From the NCBI RefSeq assembly GCF_033115175.1, contig NC_084850.1, positions 105,321,939-105,385,938 on the forward strand: DNA of 64,000 bases. Reading direction: 5' to 3'. Shown here piece after piece: positions 1-10,327 of this stretch (its first letter is position 1; each line of letters opens with the position of its first letter). This DNA is from Lepus europaeus (lineage: Eukaryota; Chordata; Mammalia; Lagomorpha; Leporidae). The notes under the pieces are model-generated. The model was not told the origin of the DNA, ran no database searches, and saw only the letters and a program-made list of their open reading frames with translations. Made by a program: the position numbers and the translations under genes.

Positions 1-371
1 ATAAAGTAGTAGAATGATAAAACATTTCCATTTTACCAGAAAGTCCCCTCATGCCTCCACCTTCCAATGGCAAATACTTCCTATTGCCATACACATATAT
101 TTGTTTTCCTTGTTCTGGAAGTTCAAACAGATGATATCAACGATCTTCTGTGTTTGGCTAGTTTTATCCAACATAATGATTTTGAGATTAATCCATGTTA
201 TTTTAGTCCTTTAAATCTTGAATCTACTTTGAAGGCGGTTCAGCTTGTGTCCATCTGCCAGGCTCTTTAAACTCTTCTCTAGCAGGCCTTTCGGTTGGGC
301 AAATACATAAGAGTGCAATTGCTTGATCTTAAAGCAAGATTATGAGTATGTTCAACCCTGTAAGAAATTGA
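1..371 (-). mobile_element. Old L1 (L1M type) 3' region, antisense
   Basis: The + strand reads like the reverse complement of an L1 3'UTR and ORF2 end: a segment near 30-60 resembling 'agaaagtcccctcatgcc', a 'gagattaatccatgtt' motif near 184-199, and a stretch near 296-371 matching the usual L1 'aattgctggatc' region. It is cut by a SINE at 372 and a further piece of antisense L1 resumes at 802. Divergence is high and no open frame survives. Family assignment is from memory of L1M consensus. Confidence 0.7.
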
Positions 372-674
372 AAGCCGGCTGCTTAAAGATGACTGCATCC
401 CGTATTGGGTTGCCTGGTTCGAATCTCAGCTGCTCCACACTTCCAATCCAGCCCCCTACTAATCCACTCAGGAGGCAGCAAATGACAGCCCAAATGATAG
501 CAGGGGTTCCTGCCACCCACGTGGGAGACCCACATGGAGTTCTTGACTCCTGATTTCAGCCTGTCCCAGACCTGACCGTTGCAACTGTTTGGGGAATGAA
601 CAAGCAGATGGACTCTCTCTCTCTGTCTGTCCCTCTCTCTCTCTGTCTCTCAAATAAATAAATACATCTTTTTT
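372..674 (+). mobile_element. CSINE (C-repeat), old copy
   Basis: Has the standard CSINE order: degraded tRNA-like head with a B-box-like 'ggttcgaatctcagc' near 416, body with 'cacgtgggagaccca' near 519, a CT-rich tract, and an 'aaataaataaat' tail near 652. It separates two parts of an antisense L1. No clear target-site duplication was found, consistent with age. Confidence 0.85.
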
Positions 675-685
675 AAAAATGTTCT

Positions 686-801
686 TGAGGGTAGGATGGA
701 GGGAGAGAGGAAGGGAATATCATTATGTTCTTAGACTTGTATGGATAAATCATATTGAATATGTTGAAAATTAATTAAAACTAAAATAAAAAGTGAAATT
801 T
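686..801 (+). mobile_element. Short A-tailed insertion, probably a truncated L1 3' end
   Basis: A purine-rich block followed by an A-rich tail ('aattaaaactaaaataaaaa') lies between two copies of 'aaaaatgttct' (675-685 and 802-812). The direct repeat and A-rich end suggest target-primed retrotransposition of a 5'-truncated element. I do not recognise the family. Confidence 0.35.
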
Positions 802-1008
802 AAAAATGTTCTGAATATAAATCCTTATCAGATATGTGTTTTATGAATATATTCTCTCGGTCTGTGCATTGCTTCCTCATTCATATAATGGTGTCTTTGA
901 CTGGCAGATGTTTTACATTTTGACAAAATCCAATTTACTAATTTTAACTTTTGTGATTACTGCCTAACTAAATCGTATCTTAGCCTAAGACTGTGAAGAT
1001 ATGCTTCT

Positions 1009-1377
1009 TTTTTTAAAAAAGATTTCTTTTATTTATTTGAAAGGCAGAGTTACAGAGAGAGTTAGAGATAGAGACAGAGAGAGGCCTTCCATCTGCTGGT
1101 CCACTGCCCAAATGGCTGCAATGGCCAGAGCTGTGCTGATCTGAAGCCAGGAGCCAGGAGCCAGGAGCCAGGAGCCAGGAGCCAGGAGCTTCTTCTGGGT
1201 TTCCCACGTGGGTGCAGGGGCCCAAGCAAGAACTTGGGCCATCCTCTGCTGCTTTCCCAGGTGCATTAGCAGGGAGCTGGATCTGGAGTGGAGTCCCCAG
1301 GGCTTGAACCAGTGCCCATATGGGATGCCCGCACTGCAGGCCAGGGCTTTAACCCACTGCACCATGGCACTGGCCCC
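1009..1377 (-). mobile_element. CSINE with intact 13-bp target-site duplication
   Basis: Runs from the T-rich tail at 1009 ('gatttcttttatttatttga') to the head at 1377 ('actggcccc'). Flanked by perfect copies of 'aagatatgcttct' at 996-1008 and 1378-1390, inside an antisense L1. It contains an expansion of a 7-base unit (gagccag) at about 1148-1187. Confidence 0.95.
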
Positions 1378-1415
1378 AAGATATGCTTCTGTGTTCTCTT
1401 TTAGCAGTTGTATAG

Positions 1416-1736
1416 CAGGGCCACCACTGAGGTGCAGCAGATAAAGCCACCGCCTTTGGCAACAGCATTCCTATATTATATGCCTCACTTTGAGACTGGG
1501 CTGCTGGCAGCTCCCTGCTAATGTGCCTGAAAAACCACTGGAAGATGGCCAGGAACTTGGGCCCCTGCACCCACGTGGGAGACCTGGAGGGAGCTGCTGC
1601 CTTATGGCTTCAGCCTGACCCTGCCCTGGCTGTTGTGGCCATTTCAGGAGGGAACCCGTGGGTGGAGGATCTGTCTTCTCTCTCTGAATCTGCCTCTTGT
1701 AACTCTTTCAAATAAAGAAGCAAATCTTTTGTAAAA
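1416..1736 (+). mobile_element. CSINE with 10-bp target-site duplication
   Basis: Flanked by 'agttgtatag' at 1406-1415 and 1737-1746, interrupting the same antisense L1 only 25 bases after the preceding SINE. The head is degenerate ('cagggccaccactgagg'); the body and 'caaataaagaagcaaatc' tail are typical. Confidence 0.93.
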
Positions 1737-1860
1737 AGTTGTATAGTTTTAGCGTCTGTGTTTGTCTGTAAACATCTCAAGTGAATTTTTGTGCCTAGTA
1801 GAAGGTGGAAGATGTATTCATTTTATTCCATAAATCTATTCAATTGTTGAAGCACAATTT

Positions 1861-2200
1861 AGGGGTTGTCATTGTAGCACAGAAGGTTAAGCCACCACTT
1901 GTGACACCAGCATCCCATATAGGAGTACCGCTTCGAGGCCTGTCTACTCTGCTGTGGATCCAGCTTCTCGCTAATGCGCCTGGGAAGGCAGTGGGAGATG
2001 CTTCAAGTACTTGGGCCCTTGTTACCCATGTAGAAAGCCAGGATGAAATTCCTGGACCCTGGCTTCAGCCTGGCCCAGAACTGGCTGTGGCAGCCATTTG
2101 AGGGGCACACCAGCAGATGGACAATCTCTCTCTCTCTCTATCTCTCTCTCTCTCTTCATCACTGTCTTTCAAAGTAAATAAATAAATCTTTTTTCAAAAA
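1861..2200 (+). mobile_element. CSINE, older subfamily
   Basis: Head 'ggggttgtcattgtagcaca', body with 'catcccatataggag' and 'ctaatgcgcctgggaagg', CT tract at 2125-2155, and an 'aaataaataaatc' tail. No convincing target duplication. Confidence 0.9.
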
Positions 2201-2210
2201 ATAAGGAAGA

Positions 2211-2483
2211 AGGGCCTGCGCCGTGGCTCAACAGGCTAATCCTTCACCTTGTGGCGCCGGCACATCGGGTTCTAGTCCTGGTCGGGGCATCGGATTCTGT
2301 CCCGGTTGCCCCTCTTCCAGGCCAGCTCTCTGCTATGGCCTGGGAGTGCAGTGGAGGATGGCCCAAGTGCTTGGTCCCTGCATTCCATGGGAGACCAGGA
2401 GAAGCACCTGGCTCCTGCCTTTGGATCAGCGTGGTGCGCTGGCCACGGCGGCCATTGGAGGGTGAACCAACAGCAAGGGAAGA

Positions 2484-2515
<32 letters not shown>

Positions 2516-2542
2516 ACTCTCCACTCTGCCTGTCAAAAAAAA
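2211..2542 (+). mobile_element. Young-type CSINE, full length
   Basis: Belongs to a distinct, more homogeneous subfamily recognised by 'gtggctcaacaggctaatcc', 'cggttgcccctcttccaggc' and a 3' end 'ccactctgcctgtcaaaa'. Flanked by 'ataaggaaga' at 2201-2210 and 2543-2552. Confidence 0.95.
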
Positions 2543-2552
2543 ATAAGGAAGA

Positions 2553-3423
2553 TGAGGAAATTACGGGAAATAGTAGCCAAAAAATTTTAAACAGATGTAT
2601 GCAAGTTAGGAGGTCTCCTCTGTAATGTTTTCCCAAGGGGGAGAAAGACCACATTCCTAAATTTTTTAGCTTCGTAAAGCAGTGTTGAAAATAGCCACTC
2701 TGAATCCTTAATTAGTAAAGCCTCCATAACAGGATATTTATAATATAAAAAAAGAGATTGAGATATTTTAATGGAAATTACCATTATTGAGAGTCTACAT
2801 AATATTTTCTTTAAAATTCCAAGGAAATCAACTGGAAAATTATTATAATTAAGATTGAATTCACTGCTAAAGCTCAACAAAAATGTACAAATCATTATAT
2901 TTCATATATACCTGTCATAGTGACTATTATAATTCATTTAGTTTTCAGCTTTTTAAATTTTCAGGCTTTTATGTGATTACCATTTACTACTACTTGGGTG
3001 ATAAAAAGGACAGTAATGAGGAAAAGTCACTGGTTTCAAGAAATTATATGTTGTAATTCTGTATAGTATTTTTCATGCTTCTTATATTTGAAATTCATTG
3101 AGTTTCTTGTCTTTATGAATTTTTCTGTCCTCCTTTCTTCTTCTTTAGAGACACCAGTTGCACACATGCTATGTCACTTGACGTTGTCTCACGTTTCGCT
3201 AATGCCCTCTTTTTAGTCTTTTTTCACACTCTATTTGTTTTTGAATTTGAATTTGAATTTTACATTAATAAAATAAATCTTTAAAAAAAAAGAATGGAGA
3301 GGATTTGGATCACTGGGCAGAAGGCCAGTATTCTTAGGCAAAAGGGAAAGGCTCAAACGAGTGTATCAAAAGAAAAGATTCTTATGGCAGATTATAAATG
3401 GAATGATTTCAATATTTACAAGA
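2553..3423. other. Intergenic, no gene recognised
   Basis: AT-rich sequence without a supported gene. It has three tandem 'gaattt' units near 3242-3260 and a SINE-like tail remnant ('aataaaataaatcttt') near 3268-3290. The frame at 2587-2895 (-) has no recognisable domain. Confidence 0.5.
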
Positions 3424-3628
3424 ATACTTCAAGAAGTTCATGTAGAATGGAATTAAATAAGTTTATTTTTATGGAAAACATTAAAAGTCATGCAAAATTT
3501 TTTCATAAGACACATTTTCCCTGAACTTTTTCAAATCTTTTCATATGCATTAATTTGAACATTTTTTGGACTTGTAAAAGCTTATCTTTCAAATTCCTTT
3601 TTCCACAAACTTTTTGAAGTACCCTTAT
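3424..3628. mobile_element. Palindromic mariner-like MITE, diverged
   Basis: Starts 'acttcaagaagttcatg' and ends 'acaaactttttgaagtaccc', the inverted arms of a family recurring in the window. An internal arm ('cctgaactttttcaaa' near 3520) suggests two copies fused, or a duplication. Confidence 0.6.
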
Positions 3629-4222
3629 ATTCTGTTCCATAATATTGCAGTTTATAAGTAGATATTTGTGCTTTCTCTCTTTAAGTTAGTATATAAGCAT
3701 AATGTACCTTTAAAAATTGTTAGGTAAACTTGTAAGGAAATATCTCTAAGAAGATAAGCTTGTATTATTACAAGGCAATTAGAGACTTTGTAGATTAAAA
3801 CATATAGATAAGACATGCAAAACAACCGAGAAGGAGATTAAGTAAATAGATATTGGGAACTGAGTGAGAATTGGCCAAGAAGTAACTCTAGACTTAAATT
3901 TCTTGATATTTAATACAATTTGCCCTGGGTCAGATTTACTGCTTGCACATTTATGGTTTGGGTACTTAGTAATAGTGCATGTAAGGCACAGCATAGAGAA
4001 CGAGCATAAACCCAACCTTTGAAAAAGGAAGCCCTTTAAGGTGTCAGGCATGTGAGTCAGTAGTGCCTAGTTACAGGACAGAGGTCTCGGGATTTTATGG
4101 CACCTTTGCTATCAATAGCAGTAAATTTATGTCACTGTCTGAAGTGAATGGCATGGCCATAAGTTAGTAATTAAAAGCTATTTACTCCACAATTCTGTTT
4201 TCTTTAAAGGAAATATAACTAT
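3629..4222. other. Intergenic, nothing recognised
   Basis: AT-rich single-copy-looking DNA between the palindromic element and a young SINE. I see no splice-bounded exon, RNA gene or named repeat here. Confidence 0.5.
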
Positions 4223-4235
4223 AAGATGTATAGGA

Positions 4236-4562
4236 GGCCAGTACTGTGGCTCAATAGGCTAATCCTCGGCCTGCGGCGCCGGCACACTGGGTTCTAGTCC
4301 CGGTTGGGGCGCCGGATCCTGTCCCGGTTGCCCCTCTTCCAGGCCAGCTCTCTGCTATGGCCCGGGAGTGCAGTGGAGGATGGCTCAAGTGCTTGGGTCC
4401 TGCACCCCATGGGAGACCAGAATAAGCACCTGGCTCCTGCCATTGGATCAGCGCGGTGCGCTGGCCGCGGCGGCCATTGGAGGGTGAACCAACAGCAAAG
4501 GAAGACCTTTCTCTCTGTCTCTCTCTCACTGTCCACTCTGCCTGTCCAAAAAAAAAAAAAAA
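4236..4562 (+). mobile_element. Young-type CSINE with 13-bp target-site duplication
   Basis: Young-subfamily head, GC-rich body ('ggccgcggcggccattggag' near 4462) and a long A tail. Flanked by 'aagatgtatagga' at 4223-4235 and 4563-4575, a perfect match. Confidence 0.96.
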
Positions 4563-4994
4563 AAGATGTATAGGAATATGTGAAAATTCATGAATAAAAA
4601 TAACTCTCCCTTTATTCCCAAACTGGGAAGATTCATATTCAAATGCCATATCCATTCTGTGCATTCTAATGTATGATGGAGCTAAAGATCCAGGAACTAA
4701 CTAGTTTAAAGGAGACTCACTTTCCCAGGAGAACACAATCTATTAAAAAATTGTTTTTTGTCTGGAATGAGAACACCTATGGGTCAACTTAATAACAGTC
4801 ATTAAATATATAAGGCACAAGTTGATGAGAGTGGGGCTTCTTCCTTTTCATTGAGAAAAGACTTGGACAAAACGAAGACTGATAAGCTGGAAAGAAAGAA
4901 GCATCTTTTGATATAAGAATCTAATAAATATTTGAATGGGTTCCTCAATGACATTGGAAATCTTCCATCAAAGTTTTTTTGTAGATATTTACAA

Positions 4995-5110
4995 GAGTAC
5001 TGGGCTGGGTATCAGGAGACCTTTAACTTAGTGATCAGTTCCATGACCTTGGACAAATCACTTAGCTTCTCTGGGTCCTAATTTCTTTATCTATAAGGTG
5101 TCCCTTTAAA
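4995..5110 (+). mobile_element. MIR fragment
   Basis: Contains the MIR core-like order 'ccatgaccttggacaaatca', 'cttagcttctctgggtc' and 'atttctttatctataa' at about 5041-5097, which matches the conserved central MIR region. Confidence 0.75.
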
Positions 5111-5614
5111 GTAATAAAGGACACCTTTGATTTTTGACTAGGTTCTCATCTTGCCTGGATCATTCCTATCTCAACTCAAGGAAATGGGCCAGATCTTCTT
5201 TGCTAGGCTACTTAATGCCTTAATATTATAATGCTTTTCCTCTTACAGTACTGAACATTCATTCTTCACATTTTCTTATCATTTCAGCAAGCAGATAGAA
5301 AATGAAAAATAACTTTTTCCCCTAAATTCTGATAGGAAACATGTATTTACAGTGAAAGGTCAAACTTCTTTGTGGCTCGCACTTTGATGCTTTGCAAAGA
5401 CTACTATCTGATTTCTCAGAGCACTTTATGGCTGCCTTTAACATTCACTGGGCCCTGGGATAAGTTGTGGGCTCAGCTATCAGAAAGCCTCATTTTTCTT
5501 CTCTTTTGTGGTCTGAGAAATATGCACACACACGCAGATGACAAATTTTTTAAAAATGTCATTGGGTCGGTCTGTTTGTGATGTTTATGGCATTTATTTG
5601 CAAGACTACAAATA
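5111..5614. other. Intergenic, nothing recognised
   Basis: Moderately AT-rich. The frame 5372-5581 (+) has no recognisable domain, no splice context and no family resemblance, so it is not called as a gene. Confidence 0.5.
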
Positions 5615-5918
5615 CCAGTGTCTCCCAGTATCCACAGGGCATTGGTTCCAGGATGCCCTGGAGATAACAAAATCTACAGACTCAAGTCTGTTATATAAAA
5701 TGGCGTAGTATTTGCATAAAATGAATGCACATACTCTTATATTTTAAATCATCTCTAGATTACTTATAACATCTAATCCAATGTAAATGCTATGTAAATG
5801 GTGATTATACTGTATTGTTTAGAAAATAATAACAGGAATAGGCTTTTTCCCCCAAATTTATCCAATCTATGGTTGATTGAATCCATGGATGCAGAGCCCA
5901 TGGACACAGATGTCATCT
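5615..5918 (+). mobile_element. Tigger-type DNA transposon remnant (non-autonomous)
   Basis: Begins 'ccagtgtctcccagtatcca' and ends with the inverted counterpart ('gttgattgaatccatggatg'). The interior 'ataaaatggcgtagtatttg' and 'aaatcatctctagattactt' closely follow a mammalian TcMar-Tigger-derived MITE whose exact subfamily name I cannot confirm. Confidence 0.75.
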
Positions 5919-5970
5919 CAGATCAACCACCTTTTGTCAAGTAGCTTTCATGTGGGGAATGCCATGTTCT

Positions 5971-6298
5971 TTTCTTTCTTTCTTTCTTTCTTTCTTTCTT
6001 TTTCTTTTTTTTTTTTTTTTGGACAGGCAGTTAGACAGTGGTTCACCCCCCAAATGGCCGCTAAGGCCGGTGCGCTGCGCCGATCCGAAGCCAGGAGCCA
6101 GGTGCTTCCTCCTGGTCTCCCATGCAGGTGCAGGGCCCAAGCACTTGGGCCATCCTCCACTGCCCTCCCGGGCCACAGCAGAGAGCTGGACTGGAAGAGG
6201 AGCAACCGGGACAGAATCTGGCGCCCCGACCGGGACTAGAACCTGGGGTGCCGGCGCCACAGGTGGAGGATTAGCCTAGTGAGCCGCGGCGCCAACCA
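5971..6298 (-). mobile_element. Young-type CSINE with expanded poly(T/TTTC) tail
   Basis: Flanked by 15-base copies, one mismatch, of 'ggaatgcca(t/a)gttct' at 5956-5970 and 6299-6313. The tail has become a (TTTC)n/T tract at about 5971-6021. The head at 6280-6298 ends 'gccgcggcgccaacc'. Confidence 0.95.
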
Positions 6299-6535
6299 GG
6301 AATGCCAAGTTCTAGCAACATCAGTCTCTAAGGAAACTTAGAGGCTAATGGAGAACAACAGCTCTTCCAAAGGCAATGCCACCTTAATGGGCCATGCACA
6401 ACAATGAAGGCACAGAGGTGGGATGCCCAGAAGAAGGCATTCAGGCCAGCCCAGGAGTTCAGGAAGATTTCCTGGAGGAGGGACATTGGAAATGCATCAC
6501 AAGGAATGAGTGAGAAAGCATTCCAGTTAGGGTGA

Positions 6536-7254
6536 TGTCTTAGTCTGTTAAAATACATGAGACTGGAATTTATGAAGAATAGAAGTTTGTTTGGCTCACG
6601 GTTCTGGAGAATGGAAAGTCCAAGAGCACGGAGCCAGCATCTGGTGAGGGCCTTCTTGCTGCATTGCAACATGGTGGAGAGCAGCACAAGCTTGTATCAG
6701 CTCAAGTCTCTCTTCTTCTTACAAAGCCACTAGTCCCATCATGGGGACCCCACTCTGATGAATTTCTCCAATCCAAATGACCCCGCAAAGATCCCACCTC
6801 TAAATATCATTAATATATGAATTTGAGGATTAGATTTCCAACATATGAAATTTGCTTTTTTTTAAAGATTTATTTATTTATTTGAAAAGCAGAGTTACAG
6901 AGAGGAACGGGGAGGGGTGGAGAGAGAGAGAGAGAGAGAATCTTTCATCTGCTGGTTCACTCCCCAAATGGCCACAATGGCTGGAGCTGGGCCGATCCAA
7001 AGCCAGGAGCCAGGAGCCAGGAGCCAGGAGCTTCTTCCAGGTCTCCCATGTGGGTGCAGAGGCCCAAGCACTTAGGCCATCTTCCACTGCCTTCCCAGGT
7101 GCGTTAGCAAGGAGCTGGGTCAAAAGTGGAATAGCCAGGACTGGAATCAGCACCCATATGGGATGCTGCTTTGCAGGCTGCAGCTTTACCCGCTATACCA
7201 CAGTGCTGGCCCCTCCAACACATGAAATTTGAGGAGCACATTCAAACCATAGCA
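6536..7254 (-). mobile_element. MaLR (MST/MLT1-type) solo LTR, antisense, split by a SINE
   Basis: Starts 'tgtcttagtctgtt' and ends 'ttcaaaccatagca', the reverse complement of the ends of MST-like ERVL-MaLR LTRs. The interior has 'ggctcacggttctggagaat' and 'ggtgagggccttcttgctgc'. A CSINE occupies 6855-7214. No internal retroviral coding sequence is present. Confidence 0.85.
6855..7214 (-). mobile_element. CSINE inserted in the MaLR LTR
   Basis: Flanked by 'ccaacatatgaaatttg' (6838-6854) and 'ccaacacatgaaatttg' (7215-7231), 16 of 17 matching. The duplicated target is LTR sequence, so the SINE is younger than the LTR. Contains a four-unit expansion of gagccag at about 7004-7033. Confidence 0.95.
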
Positions 7255-7940
7255 AACAACCAGCTACAACATGGTATGCTCAGATAAACTTGGATTTCAC
7301 GTATAGGGGAGTAAACTTTCATATAAATATGTTCCAGATATTGTGTGGGGCTTATTCACAGAGGCAGTGTTTTATTCATTGGTATCTCAAATTCAAATTT
7401 AACTTGACAACCTGTATTTTTATGTGTGCTATCTGGCCACCCTAAAAATTTGTGCTATCTGGCCACCCACTAGATAAAAGAAATAGCTTTACCAAAGGAA
7501 CAAGATGATACTAGCCAGGGATGTGGAATTGTAAGAGGATCAAGCATGAAGCAGGAGGCTGTCAGATGAGACTAGAGATAGGTAGGCACTAGGTCAGGGA
7601 ACAGATGTGCCACGCTGAGGCACTTACACATAATTCCATCTCCAGTTTGAGCAAACCTAGAAGGTGGGAGGAGAATGACCTGCTCTGGGCATTCAGAATT
7701 CATGCATGGCTGCTGCAAGGGCCGGTGCTTTCGGAACACTCCCATCTCCATTTTCTAATCAGATCTGCGAAGTCGTGCCTGGTTCCCTGTCCCCAACTTC
7801 CTGCTGTCTTCTTCCTGCAGTAAAGCCATAGCACGCTCACATTCCTGTCCAACTTTGCCTGAGCCGTGTTTAAGAGCAGATGTTGCTGAGAATTCTATCA
7901 GCCTTCTGCTGGGTGTGCCTTGAATCCAGATCTCTGATTT
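7255..7940. other. Intergenic, nothing recognised; small direct duplication
   Basis: No named repeat or gene seen. An 18-base segment ('tgtgctatctggccaccc') occurs twice, at 7425-7442 and 7451-7468, separated by 8 bases. Confidence 0.5.
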
Positions 7941-7952
7941 TCTTTCTCTCTC

Positions 7953-8086
7953 CTTTCCTTCCTTCCTTCCTTCCTTCTTTCCTTCCTTCCTTCCTCCCTC
8001 CCTCCCTCCCTCCCTCCCTCCCTTCCTTCCTCCCTTCCTTCCTTCTTCCCTCCCTCCCTCCCTTCTTTTTCTGTTGTTTCTTCCTT
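7953..8086 (+). repeat. Polypyrimidine microsatellite (TTCC/CCCT)n
   Basis: Uninterrupted pyrimidine tract of TTCC and CCCT tetramers, about 130 bases. Its translation looks like an artefactual Pro/Ser/Leu/Phe-rich frame. Confidence 0.98.
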
Positions 8087-8094
8087 TCTTAATG

Positions 8095-8240
8095 TTCTTT
8101 ATGGGAGAGAGAGAGAGAGAGGGAGATCCTCAATGCTGGCTTACTTCCCAAACACCTGTACATGCCTGAGTCTCCACCGAGCAGAAGCCAGGAGCCCGGA
8201 ACTCAATATCCAGGTCTCCCACATCGTTCTTGCTTGCTTG
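8095..8240 (-). mobile_element. Old CSINE fragment
   Basis: GA-rich tract ('gagagagagagagggaga') followed by 'gcagaagccaggagcccgga' and 'caggtctcccacat'; the 5' (head) half is missing. Confidence 0.7.
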
Positions 8241-8889
8241 CTTGCTTTGTGCCATCTTCCTGTGATCAGTTCCTACATTCTAAGCCAGTTATCCTAGTTC
8301 AGACTGGCAACATGCCCAATATCTCTGTTTCTTCCTTCAAGACTGGGCCTGGGTCATCTAACATGTTCCCTCATGTTTTATGGTCTCTGCTAATTTTTTT
8401 AAAATCCCTGTAAGATCTAAGTCATGGGTCAGCAAGTTTTCTCGTTTAGGAAGTGCCCTATAAACTGTTCAGACTGACTTGAAGTTTACTCACTAGCTTT
8501 CTGGTCTCTAGCTTTGACTTCTTGGAAGTCTCTGAAGGCATCAACTACTGGCTCCTTCAAGTAACTGCTCCAAGCCCCCAGGCTGCAGATTGCAGGCTCA
8601 AATTCCACACTTCCTTTCCACCTGCTTCCAACTGATGATTTCACGTCCTCCAGCCTTGAGTGTCTAGCCCTTCAGTGCAAGTGACATGTGTAGCTGGACT
8701 TCATATTCCAGCTGGAATGACCCTCCCTCATCTTGCTGGGCTTCAAAGGCTCTGAACACACCATGTAGGTTCTCTGTCCCTTCTAGCTGCTTGTCCTTTG
8801 AAAATCCTTGCCCCAACTCAGGGGATACACCAGCCTGCAGGTACCAGCCTACCTCTCCCCTAGTCCAAATCAACCATCCCAATGTTAGT
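8241..8889. other. Intergenic, nothing recognised
   Basis: A 119-residue antisense open frame (8664-9023) covers part of this. It has one hydrophobic stretch but matches no family I know, and it runs into L2-like sequence on the other strand. Confidence 0.5.
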
Positions 8890-9140
8890 ATTCCTGCTGC
8901 ATAAAGGACAAAGCTTATTCCCAGCATGGCCAGGAAGGCCTTTTCTGGTCTGGCTTCTGCCTCTCTTCCTCTCAAATTAGCCCGATCTACTTTTCTGTGC
9001 ATCTGGTATACCAGATTACTCATCTCTGTTCAAAGCAAGTACCCTGTAGCTTTGCTCCTCTCCACTACATCCCTCCCCACTAGTTTCTTCTCAAAATGGC
9101 CATCCATGACTAATGCAACCCCATCCTTTAAAGTCAATTA
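8890..9140 (+). mobile_element. Possible L2 remnant
   Basis: The stretch 'catggccaggaaggcctt', 'ctggtctggcttctgcctct' (8925-8960) resembles the L2 region that reads as '...aaggccctgcatgatctggcccctgcctac...'. Strongly diverged. Confidence 0.4.
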
Positions 9141-9144
9141 CTCT

Positions 9145-9458
9145 TGGGACAGGAATTTGGCCTAGTATTTAAGTTTTAAGTTGGGATGACTGCATTCCAT
9201 ATTGGAGCACTTAGATTTGAGTCCTGGCTCCACTCCTGATTCCTGACTCCTGCTAATGTGCACCCTGGGAGTCAGCAGGTGATAGATCACGTGGTTGAGT
9301 ATCTACCACACATGTGGGAGACCATAATTGAGTTCCCAGTTCCCAACTTTGATCTGGCCCAGAACCAGCCATTGCAGGCATATGAGGAGTGAACTGGGAT
9401 ATGTGAGCTCTTGCTCTCTCTCTTTTTCTCTCTCATTCTTTATCTGAAATAAACATTT
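9145..9458 (+). mobile_element. Old CSINE (divergent subfamily)
   Basis: Follows the CSINE layout ('cattccatattggagcact', 'tcctgctaatgtgcaccctg', 'cacatgtgggagacca', CT tract, 'gaaataaacattt' tail) but with many substitutions. A young SINE is inserted in its tail. Confidence 0.8.
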
Positions 9459-9800
9459 AAGCCGGTGCCGTGGCTTAACAGGCTAATCCTCCACCTTGTG
9501 GGGCCAGCACACCGGGTTCTAGTCCCGGTTGGGGTGCCAGATTCTATCCCGGTTGCCCCTCTTCCAGGCCAACTCTCTGCTATGGCCCAGGAAGGCAGTG
9601 GAGGATGGCCCAAGTCCTTGGGCCCTGCACCCGCATGGGAGACCAGGAGAAGCACCTGGCTCCTGGCTTCGGATCAGCGAGATGCGCCGGCCGCAGCGGC
9701 CATTGGAGGGTGAACCAACGGCAAAAAGGAAGACCTTTCTCTCTGTCTCTCTCTCTCTCACTATCCACTCTGCCTGTCAAAATAAAAATAAAAAATAAAA
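9459..9800 (+). mobile_element. Young-type CSINE inserted in an old CSINE tail
   Basis: Flanked by perfect copies of 'aaataaacattt' at 9447-9458 and 9801-9812; the target is the A-rich tail of the preceding SINE. The tail is an (AAAT)n run. Confidence 0.95.
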
Positions 9801-9987
9801 AAATAAACATTTGAAAAAGTTAATTACTTTCTACTCTGTGCCAACACCATCCCTGAGCATTAATATCTAATATAGACTTAATACACTGCATTGCGATTAT
9901 GTATTTAATGCCTATCTTCTATATTAGAATACAAACATCTAGAAGACCATGTCTTATTCGTGTTTTTTTGAAGAGTGTTTTTTTTTA

Positions 9988-10307
9988 TTTAGTAAATATA
10001 AATTTCCAAAGTATAGTTTATGGATTACAATGGCTTCCCCCACCCATAATTTCCCTCCTATTCACACCCCCCATCTCCCGCTCCATTCCATTCACATCAA
10101 GATTCATTTTCAATTATCTTTATATACAGAAGATTGGTTTAGTGTATATTAAGTAAAGATTTCATCAGTTTGCACCCACACAGAAACACAAAGTGTAAAA
10201 TACTGTTTCAGTACTAGTTATAGCATTACTTCACATTGGACAACACATTAAGGACAGATCCCACATGAGAAGTAAGTACACAGTGATTCCTGTTGTTGAC
10301 TTAACAA
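9988..10307 (-). mobile_element. Lagomorph L1 3' end, 5'-truncated, antisense
   Basis: Reads as the complement of a rabbit-type L1 3'UTR: 'agtaaatataaatttcc', 'tatatacagaagattgg', 'acaacacattaaggacag', 'ctgttgttgacttaaca'. Flanked by a duplication of 'tttgaagagtgttttttttt' (about 9967-9987 and 10308-10327), showing target-primed integration. About 80% similar by eye to the copy at 47966. Confidence 0.9.
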
Positions 10308-10327
10308 TTTGAAGAGTGTTTTTTTTT

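Larger units (their letters stand above)
802..1860 (-). mobile_element. Old antisense L1 (L1M ORF2 region) interrupted by two SINEs
   Basis: Pieces at 802-995, 1391-1405 and 1747-1860 join into one antisense L1 ORF2 stretch ('ccttatcagatatgtg', 'aaaatccaattta', 'agttgtatagttttagc'). Two SINEs with clean target-site duplications split it. The frame is degraded and non-coding. Confidence 0.75.

Noticed and set aside
1148..1187. Tandem 7-base units as a CRISPR-like array
   Set aside because: No spacers, in a mammalian SINE; a simple unit expansion.
7880..8092. A Pro/Ser/Phe/Leu-rich frame
   Set aside because: It is the translation of a polypyrimidine microsatellite.
8664..9023. A 119-residue antisense frame with a hydrophobic segment
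   Set aside because: No family resemblance, no splice or promoter context, and it overlaps L2-like sequence on the other strand.
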